DNA of 64,000 nt from Hysterium pulicare CBS 123377. Its lineage: Eukaryota; Ascomycota; Dothideomycetes; Hysteriales; Hysteriaceae. Both the position numbers and the translations under genes were made by a program. Below, piece after piece: positions 11,572 to 22,759 of this stretch; positions within the stretch are counted from its first letter, which is position 1, and every line of letters begins with the position of its first letter. The notes under the pieces are model-generated. The model was given only the letters and a program-made list of their open reading frames with translations. It was not told where the DNA came from and searched no databases. The stretch is taken from NCBI GenBank assembly GCA_000467715.1, contig AJFK01000597.1, positions 124,001-188,000 of the forward strand, in the 5' to 3' direction.

Positions 11572-12248
11572 ATGCGTCTACCTTACGTCCAGAATCCTCC
11601 TACTTTCGACAATGAAGATGACCAAGCTATCGTTGAACGCGTCAAGCAACGACGAGGTGAAGCAGGCTTATTAGAACTTGATCTGTCATTATTGCATTCT
11701 CCACCTGTGGCAGATGGTTGGTGAGCTCACTCCCAAACATCTGTCGACAGCATCTTGACGCTTTCATTCCAGTAGTTCATATGTACTATCGTGGCAGTCA
11801 TTAATTCCTGCTTCAATCTAGGAATTCCTTCCTCGGCTCCATACGTACGAAGACTACACTGGCTACCTCCACCCTCGAAACGGCCATCTGCCGTGTGGCC
11901 GTTCTGAACAAAGCTTGGTTTGAATGGGAACATCACGCACCTCTGCTCCGGGCTTGTCCGGGAATCTCAGAAGAACACCTTCAGGCCATCCTCAACACAG
12001 AGCCGCATGACCTGAAGGGCGAAGGAGTGTTAGATGAGCAGCACCTCGTCGTGATAGCGTACACAGATGCGATGACACTAGACGTGGCTATTCCTGATAC
12101 CATCTTTGACCGCCTAAAAAGGAGCTTTACAGATAGAGAAGTTGTGGAAATCACTGCAACCATCTGTGCATACAACTGCGTCAGCCGCTTTTTAGTAGCT
12201 CTAGACGTTGGCGAGCGTAATAATTCGAAAGGACCAATAGTTCGTTGA
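11572..12248 (+). CDS. Carboxymuconolactone decarboxylase / AhpD-like protein
   Basis: CDS join(11572..11720,11822..12248), 191 aa. The 101-bp intron has GTGAGC donor and CTAG acceptor and restores PVADGWNSFLGSIR across the join. The protein is all-helical with the CMD/AhpD-like pattern: TSTLETAICRVAVLNKAWFEWEHH (helix carrying the usual ligand region), then LDEQHLVVIAYTDAMT and FTDREVVEITATICAYNCVSRF. The classical AhpD C-x2-C redox pair is not present: where it would fall I see only single cysteines (AICRVAV, TICAYNC). An antioxidant or peroxidase role is therefore not supported. Fungal paralogues of this type are common and mostly uncharacterised. Confidence 0.78.
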
Positions 12249-12851
12249 TTGATATCATATACCATCAGAACCCACAAAGTCTATCTAGATTCTATGACTC
12301 TTGTCTAAGCATTGGGTGGTTCGAAGGCAGCAAGAGCCATCAGTACCTTTGTCCTTGCCTACGCCATCTTCAACGCAAGTTTCAGAGAAATACGAGGCCT
12401 TCATAATCAAATATCTTATGCGCATTTGATATATTCCAGAAGCAGAACCAATGACACAGTCGATGCCTTCTTCGATGCCAACTGCGTCAATCGCGACATT
12501 TCAACCTGCTCGATCACAGGTTGAGATCAATCAGGCATATGACTTCGCCCTGAACTTCTTCGCCTTTTCTTCTACGTCGTTAGATCAACTTGTCAACCTT
12601 GTTTCTGTCTTGTCCGATGACTTTCTGATATTCAAGGCGAAGTGATGGCTTGCAATTTCGCAGACGCGATTAGATGACTTGCCAACAACGCGCATGTTCG
12701 CCCTCAAGGTCACTCCAGTAAGGCTAAAGTTTTGTTGCATAAAGCGCATGCCTTCACCATCCACATCCTGAATTCAATCTTTACTAGTTCAGTAGCTTTT
12801 GTGCGTCTGGCTCATTTCCCCCAATCAGTCACTTGATTAAAGCCTGCATCG
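12249..12851. other. Intergenic, possible decayed coding fragment
   Basis: On the + strand, about 12312-12645 reads as a protein-like stretch interrupted by one TGA near 12430 (SEKYEAFIIKYLMRI, then EPMTQSMPSSMPTASI). No start, splice signal or family can be assigned. It may belong to the same decaying locus as the homeobox gene downstream, or be chance. Confidence 0.3.
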
Positions 12852-14982
12852 ATGAATAAAACAAGAGCCTGGTATGCCGAGTTTACCTCGACTGATATGG
12901 CAGGGGACACTCCAGGTATACTCGGATGGCCTGGGACCCCTTACTTCGAACCAATTTTTGATGACATATTTAAGGAAAATTCGAGCGCGGTGAGTGTTTC
13001 CACTTCTACCCTCATTGATATTGCCCTAAATTTGAGCTAGCTAGAGAACGATCTCCCGATGTTTGAAACAGGAATAGAGCTGCTTCCTGCAACTGATTTA
13101 GGGCACTCAGTTCAGGAAGGCTATTTCGATTCGGTGCCGCTACATGAGAATTCTGTTGTTCTAGACCTTGAGACCCTCCAGGTGAAACTAGACTCGAGCT
13201 GCCCAAGCACATCGACCAGCATGACCGACTCTATAGAAGCCCCCGCAGCTCATTTCTCCCGAAGGCGACGACATCGATCGAAGTTCTCATGACAATCGGT
13301 AGCGTACTAGAAAACTGGCTTCGCACGCACAGAGACGACCCTTATCCTTCAAAGGAAACGAAAGAAAGTCTTGCTCGGAAATCGGGCCTTTCAGAGACAC
13401 AAGTCAGCACATGGTTCACCAACAACCGAAAGCGACGTTCTTCTCGTATCGAAGAGTGGCTATCGTCTTCGTCAGAAGATGAACCAACCTCCGAGGTAGC
13501 ACTCAAAGAAGCTTTTCGCAAACCGCTGTCTCGCAGAACTCGACATTCTAGCAGTCAGGCCTCGAGGAGCTATGCAATCTCTACTTCTTTATCAAGTGCA
13601 AGTTCAGCATTCTCACAGTGTGGTTTTGCTATCCGGAAAAAGTCCCCTCGGCGTGGGAGGAGAGTCCATGCCAAAGCAATACTGCAGCCAGACCCTCAAT
13701 TCAGTGACGATACTTGTTCCAAACCAGACACACTTCCAGGATCGGCTGCAATTCAGAAAGAAAAGAAAGTCTCATACCAGTGTACTTTCTGCTTGAAAAG
13801 GTTGACGCCAAAGTCCTGGAAGCGGCATGAAGAGGCGCAGCACCTGCCCAAATGGAAATGGATCTGCATGGCAGATGGACCTGCCCTCAGGTCTTTTCCG
13901 CCGCGTACAGCTCTCGGTGCGTTCTGCTCAACGTCAAATCCCAGCGAAGAGCATCTAAACACTCACCGAGTCGCTGAATGTCTTGACAGGCCTGTTGAGC
14001 AACGTTCATGCTATCGGCAGGACCATCTCAAACAGCACCTATGAAGCTTCCATGGTGTGGAAATGGATCCAGTGCCGGCCTTAGAATGGAAAGTTCCCAT
14101 GAATTATTCCGACCATTCCTTCTTTTGCGGGTTCTGTGGCGAACATCTCAAAGCTGGGACAGTCGCGCTTCCCATATCGCTGCCCACTTTCGACAGAATC
14201 TTGACATGTTCTCATGGAATCCGAACGGCAAGCGCAAGAGCCGTTGAGTGACATTTGTGATCACGGTCTGAACTTCGCACATGATGAGATAATACTTCCT
14301 CCGTCACACATGGCATCGCCCCCCCAGTAATCCGCACGTTGACAGGTCCCCGCTACACGAAACCTCACTCCTAAATGATCCGCATGTTAACAAGTCCCTA
14401 CCACTAGAAATCTCACTCCTAAATGATCTGCGTGTTGACAGTTTCCCGCCACCTAACAATTGCATAAATCCCGGCTGCGAAAGAAGCTTCACCTACGTGG
14501 AAAACTTGAATGAACACCTGGAGATTTGTCCCAAATATCCTAAGACTCGCACATGGAAGTGTACTTACTATTATGAAGACTGGATGGCTAAACCGACTCG
14601 ATGCGGCTTCCTTTTGACCATGTCCTTTCATAATAAGGCTTACTTTAGACGCATCGATGAGTTCGAAATCCAAATCGACATGCACTTCTCCTACGAACAT
14701 GACCAGGACTACAATGGCGGACGCGGTGCTCGATATAACTCAAGCATGGTCGGTCAACGGTCATTATGGATGGACTCTCCTACCTTCTGGTGCGGTTTCT
14801 GCGCCAAGGTCATTGTGCCGCGTTTCTGGGGAGACGACCCTGAGGCTCCGCACATTGCTGCTCATTTAGAGGTCGATAAGTTCACGATGGAGTCTTGGAT
14901 TCCTGTTGACGCGAGGAATTATCCCTGTTGGCCCACTTTTGATGAAAGGGTTCGCTATCTTAAGTCTGGCACTCGCCCTTGA
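12852..14982 (+). pseudogene. Broken KN-homeobox and multi-C2H2 zinc-finger transcription factor
   Basis: The order of parts matches a widespread fungal homeobox + C2H2 protein. Exon 1 is 12852-12989, followed by a 51-bp intron to 13040. A basic stretch (FSRRRRHRSKFS) leads into a homeodomain at about 13300-13440 (ENWLRTHRDDPYPSKET, STWFTNNRKRR). A finger lies at about 13779 (CTFCLKRLTPKSWKRHEEAQH), then WKWIC and SEEHLNTHR. FFCGFCGEHL and FWCGFCAKV units follow, with a last finger CINPGCERSF at about 14464. The reading is broken by TGA at 13290, a frameshift just after it, TGA at 14042 inside QHL-x-SFHG, frameshifts near 14162 and 14244, and one in a run of seven C at 14319-14325. Neighbouring genes are clean, so decay is more likely than poor sequence. 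Both TGA sites could come from CGA. Confidence 0.8.
14329..14463 (+). repeat. Three-copy 48-bp tandem repeat in the homeobox pseudogene
   Basis: Units begin at TCCGCACGTT (14331), TCCGCATGTT (14379) and TCTGCGTGTT (14427), spaced exactly 48 bp. The third unit is cut short before the last zinc finger. 48 is a multiple of three, so each unit gives 16 residues (SLLNDPHVNKSLPLEI type). The copies differ at several bases, so the repeat predates much of the decay. Confidence 0.85.
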
Positions 14983-15592
14983 GAAAGAGCCCCTTCGCGT
15001 TATCTGAGCTAGGATTATTGCGTATCCTCGCACTGTTGTCTATTTGGGCGGGGAATCTTCACTACTTCAGGCCTTATGGATGAATCGACTTGGATATGAA
15101 GTCTAGCTGCGGCTGAGTCCATCTCATGGAGTCTTGTGGGCAAACCTGAAAAAAGGGTGGTGCCACAGCCTTTCCTCTCAAGTCAATCCAGACATCTAAA
15201 GTTTGTCAATAGACTAATATAACAATTCAAAAAGTGTGTATCAATTGTACTTGTTCCTCAGGAACTTTATCGCTACAGTACCGCTCACTCAAATGTCCCT
15301 CTGCATGCACCAGTAAGACCAAGCATCAAACAGAGAGAAAAGGTATTCAACATTCAGATCAAAGCAGCGAACGAACTCGTAGAAATCTTTCCACCCGCCA
15401 ACCAGCCTCAGAAAGTTTCAAAAACTCCTCATAATGCAACTCTCTCATCATAGGGGAATCGGTACGAGATCGCAGTAAGAACGCCACCCAAGCCATACCA
15501 AACCATTCAATCATATCAAATTACACATCTCATTCGGCCCAAATACAAGACAAAAAGATTCCGCTCCTTCACTTCTCGCCATTTCGCTCACT
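14983..15592. other. Intergenic, nothing recognised
   Basis: This lies between the end of the homeobox remnant and the 3' end of the kinetochore gene. No open frame with a domain or splice structure was found. The right part should be the 3' UTR of the - strand gene. Confidence 0.6.
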
Positions 15593-17524
15593 TCACCGCT
15601 CATTCAACACCTGCGCCAACCCCCTAAGAACCTGTCTAATATCCAGATTCTCCGTCCCCGCCTTCTCCCTCGCCTCTCGTTCCCTCTCGTCCATCTTCTG
15701 CGCCGCATTACCCAGTACGCGATCTGCGACGCGCTCGGCCGTCTGCCTGTACTGTTCGATTTTATGCACGCCGTCGGCTAGGAGGTCGATTGTTGGTTCG
15801 AGGGATTGGGAGAGATGGGAAAGGTGGGATTGGAGGGCGGTGGGGGTTGTGAATGTGAAGGGTGCTGATGGAGGGCGAGGCTGTGGTGAGGAAGTGGGTG
15901 GGTGTAATGCGGAGAGGATTTCGGCTTGTGATGGGTCGAGGAGGGAGGCGTCGATTTGTGGGATTGTTGTGTTTGTCGGGGACCTGGAAGGGGGAGGTGG
16001 CGGTGGCATTGTATTTGAAGATGTGAGAGCATCCCAGGCCGCCTTTTCTTCTTCGAGACTATTGCCCATGTCAGTATTGGTTGGGTGACTGAGTGATTTT
16101 GAGGTGTACCGTTTGAGCTCTTCTTCTAGTTCTTGGAGCTTTGCAGCGTTGTGAATGTTCTGTGGGTTTGGCTTCTTGACTACTGCTGCAGGCGCAGTAT
16201 CTTCCTGTTGCAGTTATTAGTCTCATTTTTCATGATTTCCTTCGATGTTCGTGGTACAAACCCTACTGAACCAGTCTGACAGTTCCGACTTATTTGCGAA
16301 ATCTTTCAATAAATCTTCTTGTATCGCTCGCGCTGCGTCATAATATTAGTAACTTTAGTTACACTGGAATCCAATGGTTTTACATACCCGCCATAATCGC
16401 ATTCGCGTCTTTCACATCCCCGGATGGCTTCTCTGGCAATGCTCTCTCTCCACACCATGTCAAAAGCTGTCGCATGCGCCTCGGTTCGGGTAGACTCTGT
16501 TCGATAAGCGTATAGAAATCCTTGACTTCGACTTCTGAATGAGGCAAAGCTATATAAAGGTCAGCAAAGAAGCTCTCCATGGTCAAAACAGCAGCGAGAG
16601 TGTGTGCAATGTCATTCTGGAGAGCATGCCGAACGAGATTGGCGTCGGGTTTAGGTGGGGTATGTGTAGTGAAGTTGAATTGGAGAATGGTTAAATGAAG
16701 AAAGTCTTCATACCGTTCGAAGCCCCGCTGTCAATGAGCGAACTTGCACGTCTCCCACGGATCCCTGTACTACTTCTCCTATGGCTTTGTCCGCTACCTT
16801 TTCGCATTTCCTTGTTCCTCCGAATTATTGGAGTGTCTGCAAATGGTAACGCGATCTTGGTAGCGCCACCATCCCGTTTCTTTTGAACGAGCAATTCGTT
16901 TGCCCTTGGAGTAGCCACTACGCCCACTTTCTCAATTTTATCATCATGATCGCTGGATAGCTTCGTTTCCGCTGCGGCTATCTTCTTCGTGCGTTTTGGT
17001 AGCGCCTTAGGTGCTGGCGGTTCGGTCATCTGCTCCCTATCGCCAGAAAGTCGCGCCGATCGACGTCGCTTGGGTGGCTGGTCATTTTGTACAGGTTCTG
17101 GCGCGGAGATTGAGTTCTTTTTCCGGCGTGGCGGCGCAGGTTTTGTCTCCGGTTGTTCTGATTCGGGAGCCTGTGGAGGGTTCGCCTTCGGTTTTCGTGA
17201 CCTGGTCCGCGAGAATGCGAATCCGTCATCGTTTTCGTCGTATGCTGTCCCTATTGCCAGCGTGTCAGCGTGCAGTTCTTTCAATTATTACAATCCCAGA
17301 CACGCGCCAAAGCTTCCTCTGCAATTGAGCACCATCCATGCTACTATCTAACATTTCCAGGTCCACTCACCGGCCTTGGTCGCCTTCTTGCTTGCGCCAG
17401 CTGGCTTCCCAGTCGTCCTGCTTGTCCCGTTCACTTCTGTCTTTGCCCTTTTCACCGGCGCATCCTCCTCTTCAAAGGCGTGCCGTGCACTTCTCCTTCG
17501 CGTCGGTCGCTGTGTCGAAGCCAT
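15593..17524 (-). CDS. DSN1: Kinetochore protein Mis13/DSN1 (MIND/Mis12 complex)
   Basis: CDS complement(join(15593..16058,16110..16204,16262..16332,16388..16549,16714..17250,17371..17524)), 494 aa, six exons in consistent phase. The N-terminal half is basic and disordered with RRRSARH and RRRSARLSGDRE. The conserved MIS13 core begins with GRRASSLIDSGASN (end of exon 2), then LPHSEVEVKDFYTLIEQ and LPEPRRMRQLLTWCGERAL (exon 3), IQEDLLKDFANKSELSDWF (exon 4) and a coiled coil LQELEEELKR/LEEEKAAW (exons 5-6). In yeast and fission yeast this protein joins Mtw1/Mis12, Nsl1/Mis14 and Nnf1 to link centromeric chromatin to the Ndc80 complex. The last exon has a C-rich to G-rich composition switch near 15775. 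Confidence 0.9.
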
Positions 17525-18126
17525 GTTCAAAGGGTGCAATGGTGTCCTCGCGAGTACTGCCTGCATTGAGTCCGCTGCTATGGGTTCAGACCAGATGGTT
17601 AGGCGCGTGGTGACGATGACATAAATGGACGCGATAAACACGCGCAGCTGAGTTCCAATGGGAGTCCGCCGAGAGTTGGAGAGCTTCTAGGGTCTTTCGT
17701 AAGGATTGGCGATTAATGCTATTGTTGGTTGTGGTGATCAGGCTCGCAATGCTGGGGAAGTCGATGGTTTACTGAGCGGAGGGGAGCGAGTGCCGAAAAT
17801 CAAAACATAATGACTAAGCTGCCAAGCATCACCATCTCGTCACATGCGCCCAGTTGCCGGGCTTACTACATTCACTCCTGCGAACTCGAACGTGACGTCG
17901 TGATATCAAAGCGTCATTCAATTCATATATGTATTACAAACACGCCAAGAAAAGCAGCAACCCAGCCGCAATTCCATTATGCTTTTTATACCTTCATTGT
18001 TATACTTACCAACCATCACATCGTCACCACCCAAGATATGGGCCCAATCCGAGTAGAACATCTAACCTGCCATGCACCTTTTCCACAAACCAACACAGAC
18101 AACGCCATCCAAGAGTCAAAGTGGCA
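17525..18126. other. Intergenic between DSN1 (upstream side) and PSD2 (3' side)
   Basis: The left part is the promoter and leader of DSN1 (read leftward). The right part is the 3' flank of PSD2. Short frames on the + strand here are not supported by any family or splicing. Confidence 0.6.
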
Positions 18127-21100
18127 TCACATGCCCGCTCCAGCCATCGGACCAGTTGCACCTTCAGGAGCCAAGCTGCCCTCAATGCGCCGTTTCGCAT
18201 CTTGTTTTTCCTCGTTTGTGGGGTTGTCTTTGCGCATATCGGGTGCATGTGCTGCGCGGCTGGGACTGTGGCCGATAGACATGCCGACGCGGATCTAGAT
18301 ATCGCGGTCAGGTGTTGTTCTTTGCGCAGACAGATGTTTAGAAAGCACTTACCAGAGTTTCCAGAGCAGACTTCGAGTTGTCGGCCAAATCGTCGTCAAA
18401 GTTCATCTGACCTGGCTCGAAGAGCAAAAGTATTGTACTCCCACCTTCAACAACAATCAGTATGGCGTCCAGCTTTGGGCGATAGCAATGGCAGACTTAC
18501 CGAATTTGAAGTAACCTAACTCTTCTGCTCTCTTCACGTGTTCCCCGGTCTTCCTCGTAATGACCGTACTACCAACCATCATTGCCCCAACGCAGACGAC
18601 CATGACCCTACCATGAGCCTCTGAGTCGATCGGAACAAGAACCCGAATATTCTCTCCGTACACATCAAGAGCAGACCTAATGGCCATAGGGTTGACAGTA
18701 TAGTATTCTCCTTCAATCAGCTTTGGCTCGCACATAGTACCATCTACGGGAATGTGAAAACGGTGGTAGTCCTGGGGCGCGAGGCGGAAGATGCCAAGCG
18801 CGCCTCCGTGGAAGCGTTTCGCATCCTCAGGATATGCGTCACCCATGAGACGTTCAAGTGTGAATTCTCGTCCTTTGACCCAAATGGATTGGGCCTCGTC
18901 GATACGGTTGAAAACGACCGTTCGACAATCTGCAGGAGATGTAATCACCCTAGGATCATCCGGTGCCGAGCATGGCCGCGCATCAGGCTTGAGTGCACGA
19001 TAGAAGAACTCGTTGAAGTTCCTAAATTTTTCCATGGGCAGCAAAACTTCAGACATGTCTAGCTGGTGGAAGGCGATGAATCCCCTGATCTCGGCTGCTG
19101 AAGCTGGGTCATCATATTTCTTGCCCTGCTTGAAACTAAGCGAGCGCAACAACTTCCGAACTGCGAGAAGGTGGGTTAGCATACTGAGAGCGATAGTTTG
19201 CCGTCTTACAAGCATTGCTTGCACTTACTTCGTTTCTTTTCCATATTGTTGGCCTTGAGACCCTTGTAAAGCAGACGAATACCGAGACGGACATAGACAC
19301 TCATTCGTTCCTCATTGATTTGTCCTGTAATGCGGTCCTGTACCAGGATATTGGCCGAATTCGCGCCCAGTTTGTAGCCGCCATAGGATATTTTGGTGAT
19401 TACTTTGGAATACCACTTTCTCTGAGCCTGACTAGATGTGACGAAACCAGCCATAACAATGTTGTTGACTTGTCTCCAATCTTGACTAGCGCATGTTGCC
19501 ACGTGAGTAATGATATCTGCGTCCGATTTCTTCTTGAGGCGAGGCTGGTGACAGATGGGGCATTCACGAATTTCGATGACATGCTCTTCACCATCGTCTC
19601 TGAGATCATCGGGATTCATGTTGTCTCCCTCAGTATGCAAAGTAGGAATAGAGGTGCTTTGAGGGTTGAAGTTAACCGGAGTTTGTGTGCCCGATGTACC
19701 AGATGGAGTGACCGAACTGGGTGTGTCACTTTGTTGATCACTATTAGAGGTTGTCAGATGGCTGAACTGGTTTTTCATGGACGATGCCCAAGTACGTCGC
19801 TCCGTATTTTGCAATTGGTCTTCCAAGCAGATTATAGCCTGGTCGAACGACAGGACTCCTTCTCCACTATTTTCGGAGGCGAATCGCTCGAAGAAACTGT
19901 CAATAGTTGACTCATGCAACGTCGAGCCAAGCGTATCGAGCATAGTTGTCAGCTCAACTTTATCAATTAAGCCGCTGTCATCGGCGTCATACTGCTTGAG
20001 CATCGCTCGCCAAAACTGCTGTCGAAGAGCTTTGTAAGGGAGATATTTGGCTCGGATGTGAAGCGTGGGACTATGCTTAGCCTCCCATCGGTCTTTGTTC
20101 TTCATTTCAATGGGTAATGTGTACGATTTGAGATCCTGGTCATCTACAGCAGACGGGTCCACATTGACCGCCGGGATCATAGGATTGCTGGTGTATCCTT
20201 CCAACCCAGGTGTTGTGGGTACACTCGTTGGAGGAGGTGGAAGTGACCCGTTAGAATCTTTTAGATGCAAAGAGAGTGAGCTGGCAGAGTTCTCCTTCTT
20301 AAGTGAAGGTTTGGCCAGACGTGTGAGACTATTTGCAGAGGATGAGCGAGACATTGGAAGACGAAAACGAGACCTCCTCGCTTCTGGCATACCGGGCGAG
20401 TCTTGGGGTTCCGGCAACTTGTAAATTCCCGTCGTAGGGTCAGCCTCAGGTGCGTGGGAAGTGGCTTTTTCGAGCGGCAAGTTGACAGTACCGACGTAGT
20501 CGTTCCCAGAAAATTTGTCTTTGTCCACAACTGTGAAGCTGAGAGAGTAGTTCACTTCGTGCTTCATAACTTGGAAGACTAGCTTCTCCTCCCACACGGG
20601 GTTGAGATTGTGATTGATCGTTTTGGTACGATAGGTCTTCCTGCCCAAGGAGGTAATAACGAAAGGGTCCATATCAAACGATGTCCGAGTTACTAAGAGC
20701 AGGTATCAGCAGACTAATTCGCATATCTTTCCGATCCAATACTCACCGTTTTTCTCAGGAGGTAGATCTGTAATCTTTACAATTTCTACAAACAATACAC
20801 CAGCCACCTCGGACTTGTCGGAGAATTCATAGCCTCGCTGAGTTGCCTTCTTCTTCAGCCTGGCCAGCCTGAGTTTCTTGCGTCTCTTCTCTCTGACTTC
20901 TGCCTTCTTGGCCTCATCCTGTGGTTCATCGGAGGCCTCCTCTTGCTCCTCTTGTTCTTCTTGCTCTTCTTCGTCTTCATCACCCTCCCCGCTTTCCATG
21001 CGCAAAAGTGCTTCGTCGTCTTCCTCATTCAGGCCCGGACTCGTAGCGACGAAGGGTATGAATTTCTGCATGATCTGTTGCTGGGAGGCGGATGGGTTGG

Positions 21101-21833
21101 CAAGGTCCACCAAGGAAAATTGAAGGAGAACTTCCCCTGTGACAACACTCTTCTTTTTCCCAGTCCTCCGAGATTCCAATGGAAACCATTTTGGCTGCGC
21201 AGAGTCAGTCCACAGAAAAATTGTAATGATCACAGTGTCAACACACCTCCTGGCTAGTTTGTCCATTGGAGAATACGTCTTCTAAAAGCACGTCAAATTC
21301 ACCCATATAATCCTTCCCAAAACGGTCCTTGTCCCAGCAACAGATCTCGAGAAGGAGGCTCTGCTCCCCAACGATGGGGAGATCGAGAGTTTGATTCCAT
21401 TCTGGATTCAATGTCTTGTGAATCGGAGGGGTTGCTTGTTTAGCGTCGCCGAGGGTGAGGACAAGGTACTGCAGAAAGTTCCTGTTTAGCTTTCAATCGC
21501 GATATGTGCCGTAGTTGCTCGACATCAAGTAGCATGGATGTAGAGAAGACTCACGGGATCACTCGTTCCACCTCTATCCTTCGCTGCCAGACTTCGTCCC
21601 TGTAGAGATGTGAGCTCAGCTCTGCTGGAGATAGCGGGGTACCAGGAGCACAATCTGACCTTGATGACGTTGGCCCTCAACACCAAACCACCGTTCTTTG
21701 GGTCCGACATTGTTCGCTTTGGGCTCGAGTTTCGACTGCTGGGTAGGCTTGAAGGATTGGGAGCACTGCCGTTGGTATTGTGCTTCAAGCGGTGGGGAAG
21801 AGACAGCTTCGATGTAAGTGTTGGACGAGGCAT
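18127..21833 (-). CDS. PSD2: C2-domain phosphatidylserine decarboxylase (PSD2 type)
   Basis: CDS complement(join(18127..18294,18353..18444,18501..19160,19229..20692,20747..21194,21247..21468,21555..21599,21660..21833)), 1090 aa. There are two C2 domains (about residues 50-160 and 270-390, the second with LSFTVVDKDKFSGNDYVG), with an acidic Glu-rich linker in between. An EF-hand-like loop YDADDSGLIDKVEL lies near residue 528, and a CPICHQPRL...H...C zinc-like motif lies further on. The decarboxylase domain follows, with ITSPADCR, YHRFHIPVDG and SEAHGRVMVV. The autocleavage site GGST is at about residues 1005-1008; the Ser becomes the pyruvoyl cofactor. The first Gly codon of that site is split by the 56-bp intron 18445-18500. 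The enzyme makes phosphatidylethanolamine from phosphatidylserine, probably in Golgi/endosome membranes as in yeast Psd2. Confidence 0.93.
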
Positions 21834-22759
21834 CTTGGTATTGGCGTCCTGGCGAATCGTGAATGCGCTGCCAGCCTAGGTAGAGCGCCCGGGGGTAGCT
21901 GGGCTTGAAAGCCAAGACGCTGTAAGATAATCTCGGCCAAGGAGATTGGAGGGCCTCATCCAATCCTCATGCAACACTCCAGAACAGCGACTGGCGACGA
22001 TGAACGGAGGGAGGTTTGCGTTTCAAAAGAACAAGTGGTGGGAACAAAGTGCTCACAAGCGGCGTCCAGCTGCTGATACTTTAGTGCAAGAGCGCCCCAA
22101 AATCCGGCAGGTGTGGTTTGAAGATTGCGCAGAACTGCAGCCCTAGAGTCGGATGCTGCGGAGGCCAACTGTGTACATTTATGGGGCTATTGGGACATGT
22201 CAATAACTGAGACGTGTATAAATATAGCAAAGCTGAGAGCCAATTGTCTGGAACTGAGCCTTGCATACATGCTTTTGAAACCTGCCTACATAGCTCAAGC
22301 ACTGATCGCTGCCAGGTCTCTATGCCACAACGCCCACCTGGGCAGATCTCGAGTGCTGGTTGGGGGCTGAAGTGAATCTGGGAGGTATTTCCATACTCAA
22401 CACGTGATGAAAAATCAGACAAATGCCTCATAATATGATCGAGTTAACTATCCGTATATTGCTCCGCCTCCATACAACATCAATTAGACGACCTAGGGTT
22501 CTAATACAGTGGCGCAAAGGCGAAGACGTACTACCTATAAATAAATGCCAAATATAGAGCAATTCCCTCCAAATACTCATAAATTCACGTCACCTTGCGC
22601 CATTACTGCGATTAAAACGCCATGCCCAAAAATGCCGATGCCAGACTTGTCGCCCGCTAAATGCTTGTCGATGAAAAGAAACTCCAAAACATCAATCTAT
22701 ATCTAGGTCTAGATTCTAGAAACATATGCTGGGAGAAAAAAAGGGAAGATAGATTGCGA
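21834..22759. other. Intergenic; PSD2 promoter side and 3' flank of the HAD phosphatase
   Basis: No gene was found. Open frames at 21946-22431 on both strands have no domain and overlap each other. A G-alpha or other conserved motif was looked for and not seen. Confidence 0.55.

Noticed and set aside
12990-14500. Explaining the breaks in the homeobox gene by extra introns
   Set aside because: The stops and shifts fall inside the homeodomain lead-in and zinc-finger segments, with conserved residues directly on both sides. There is no room for an intron of normal size.
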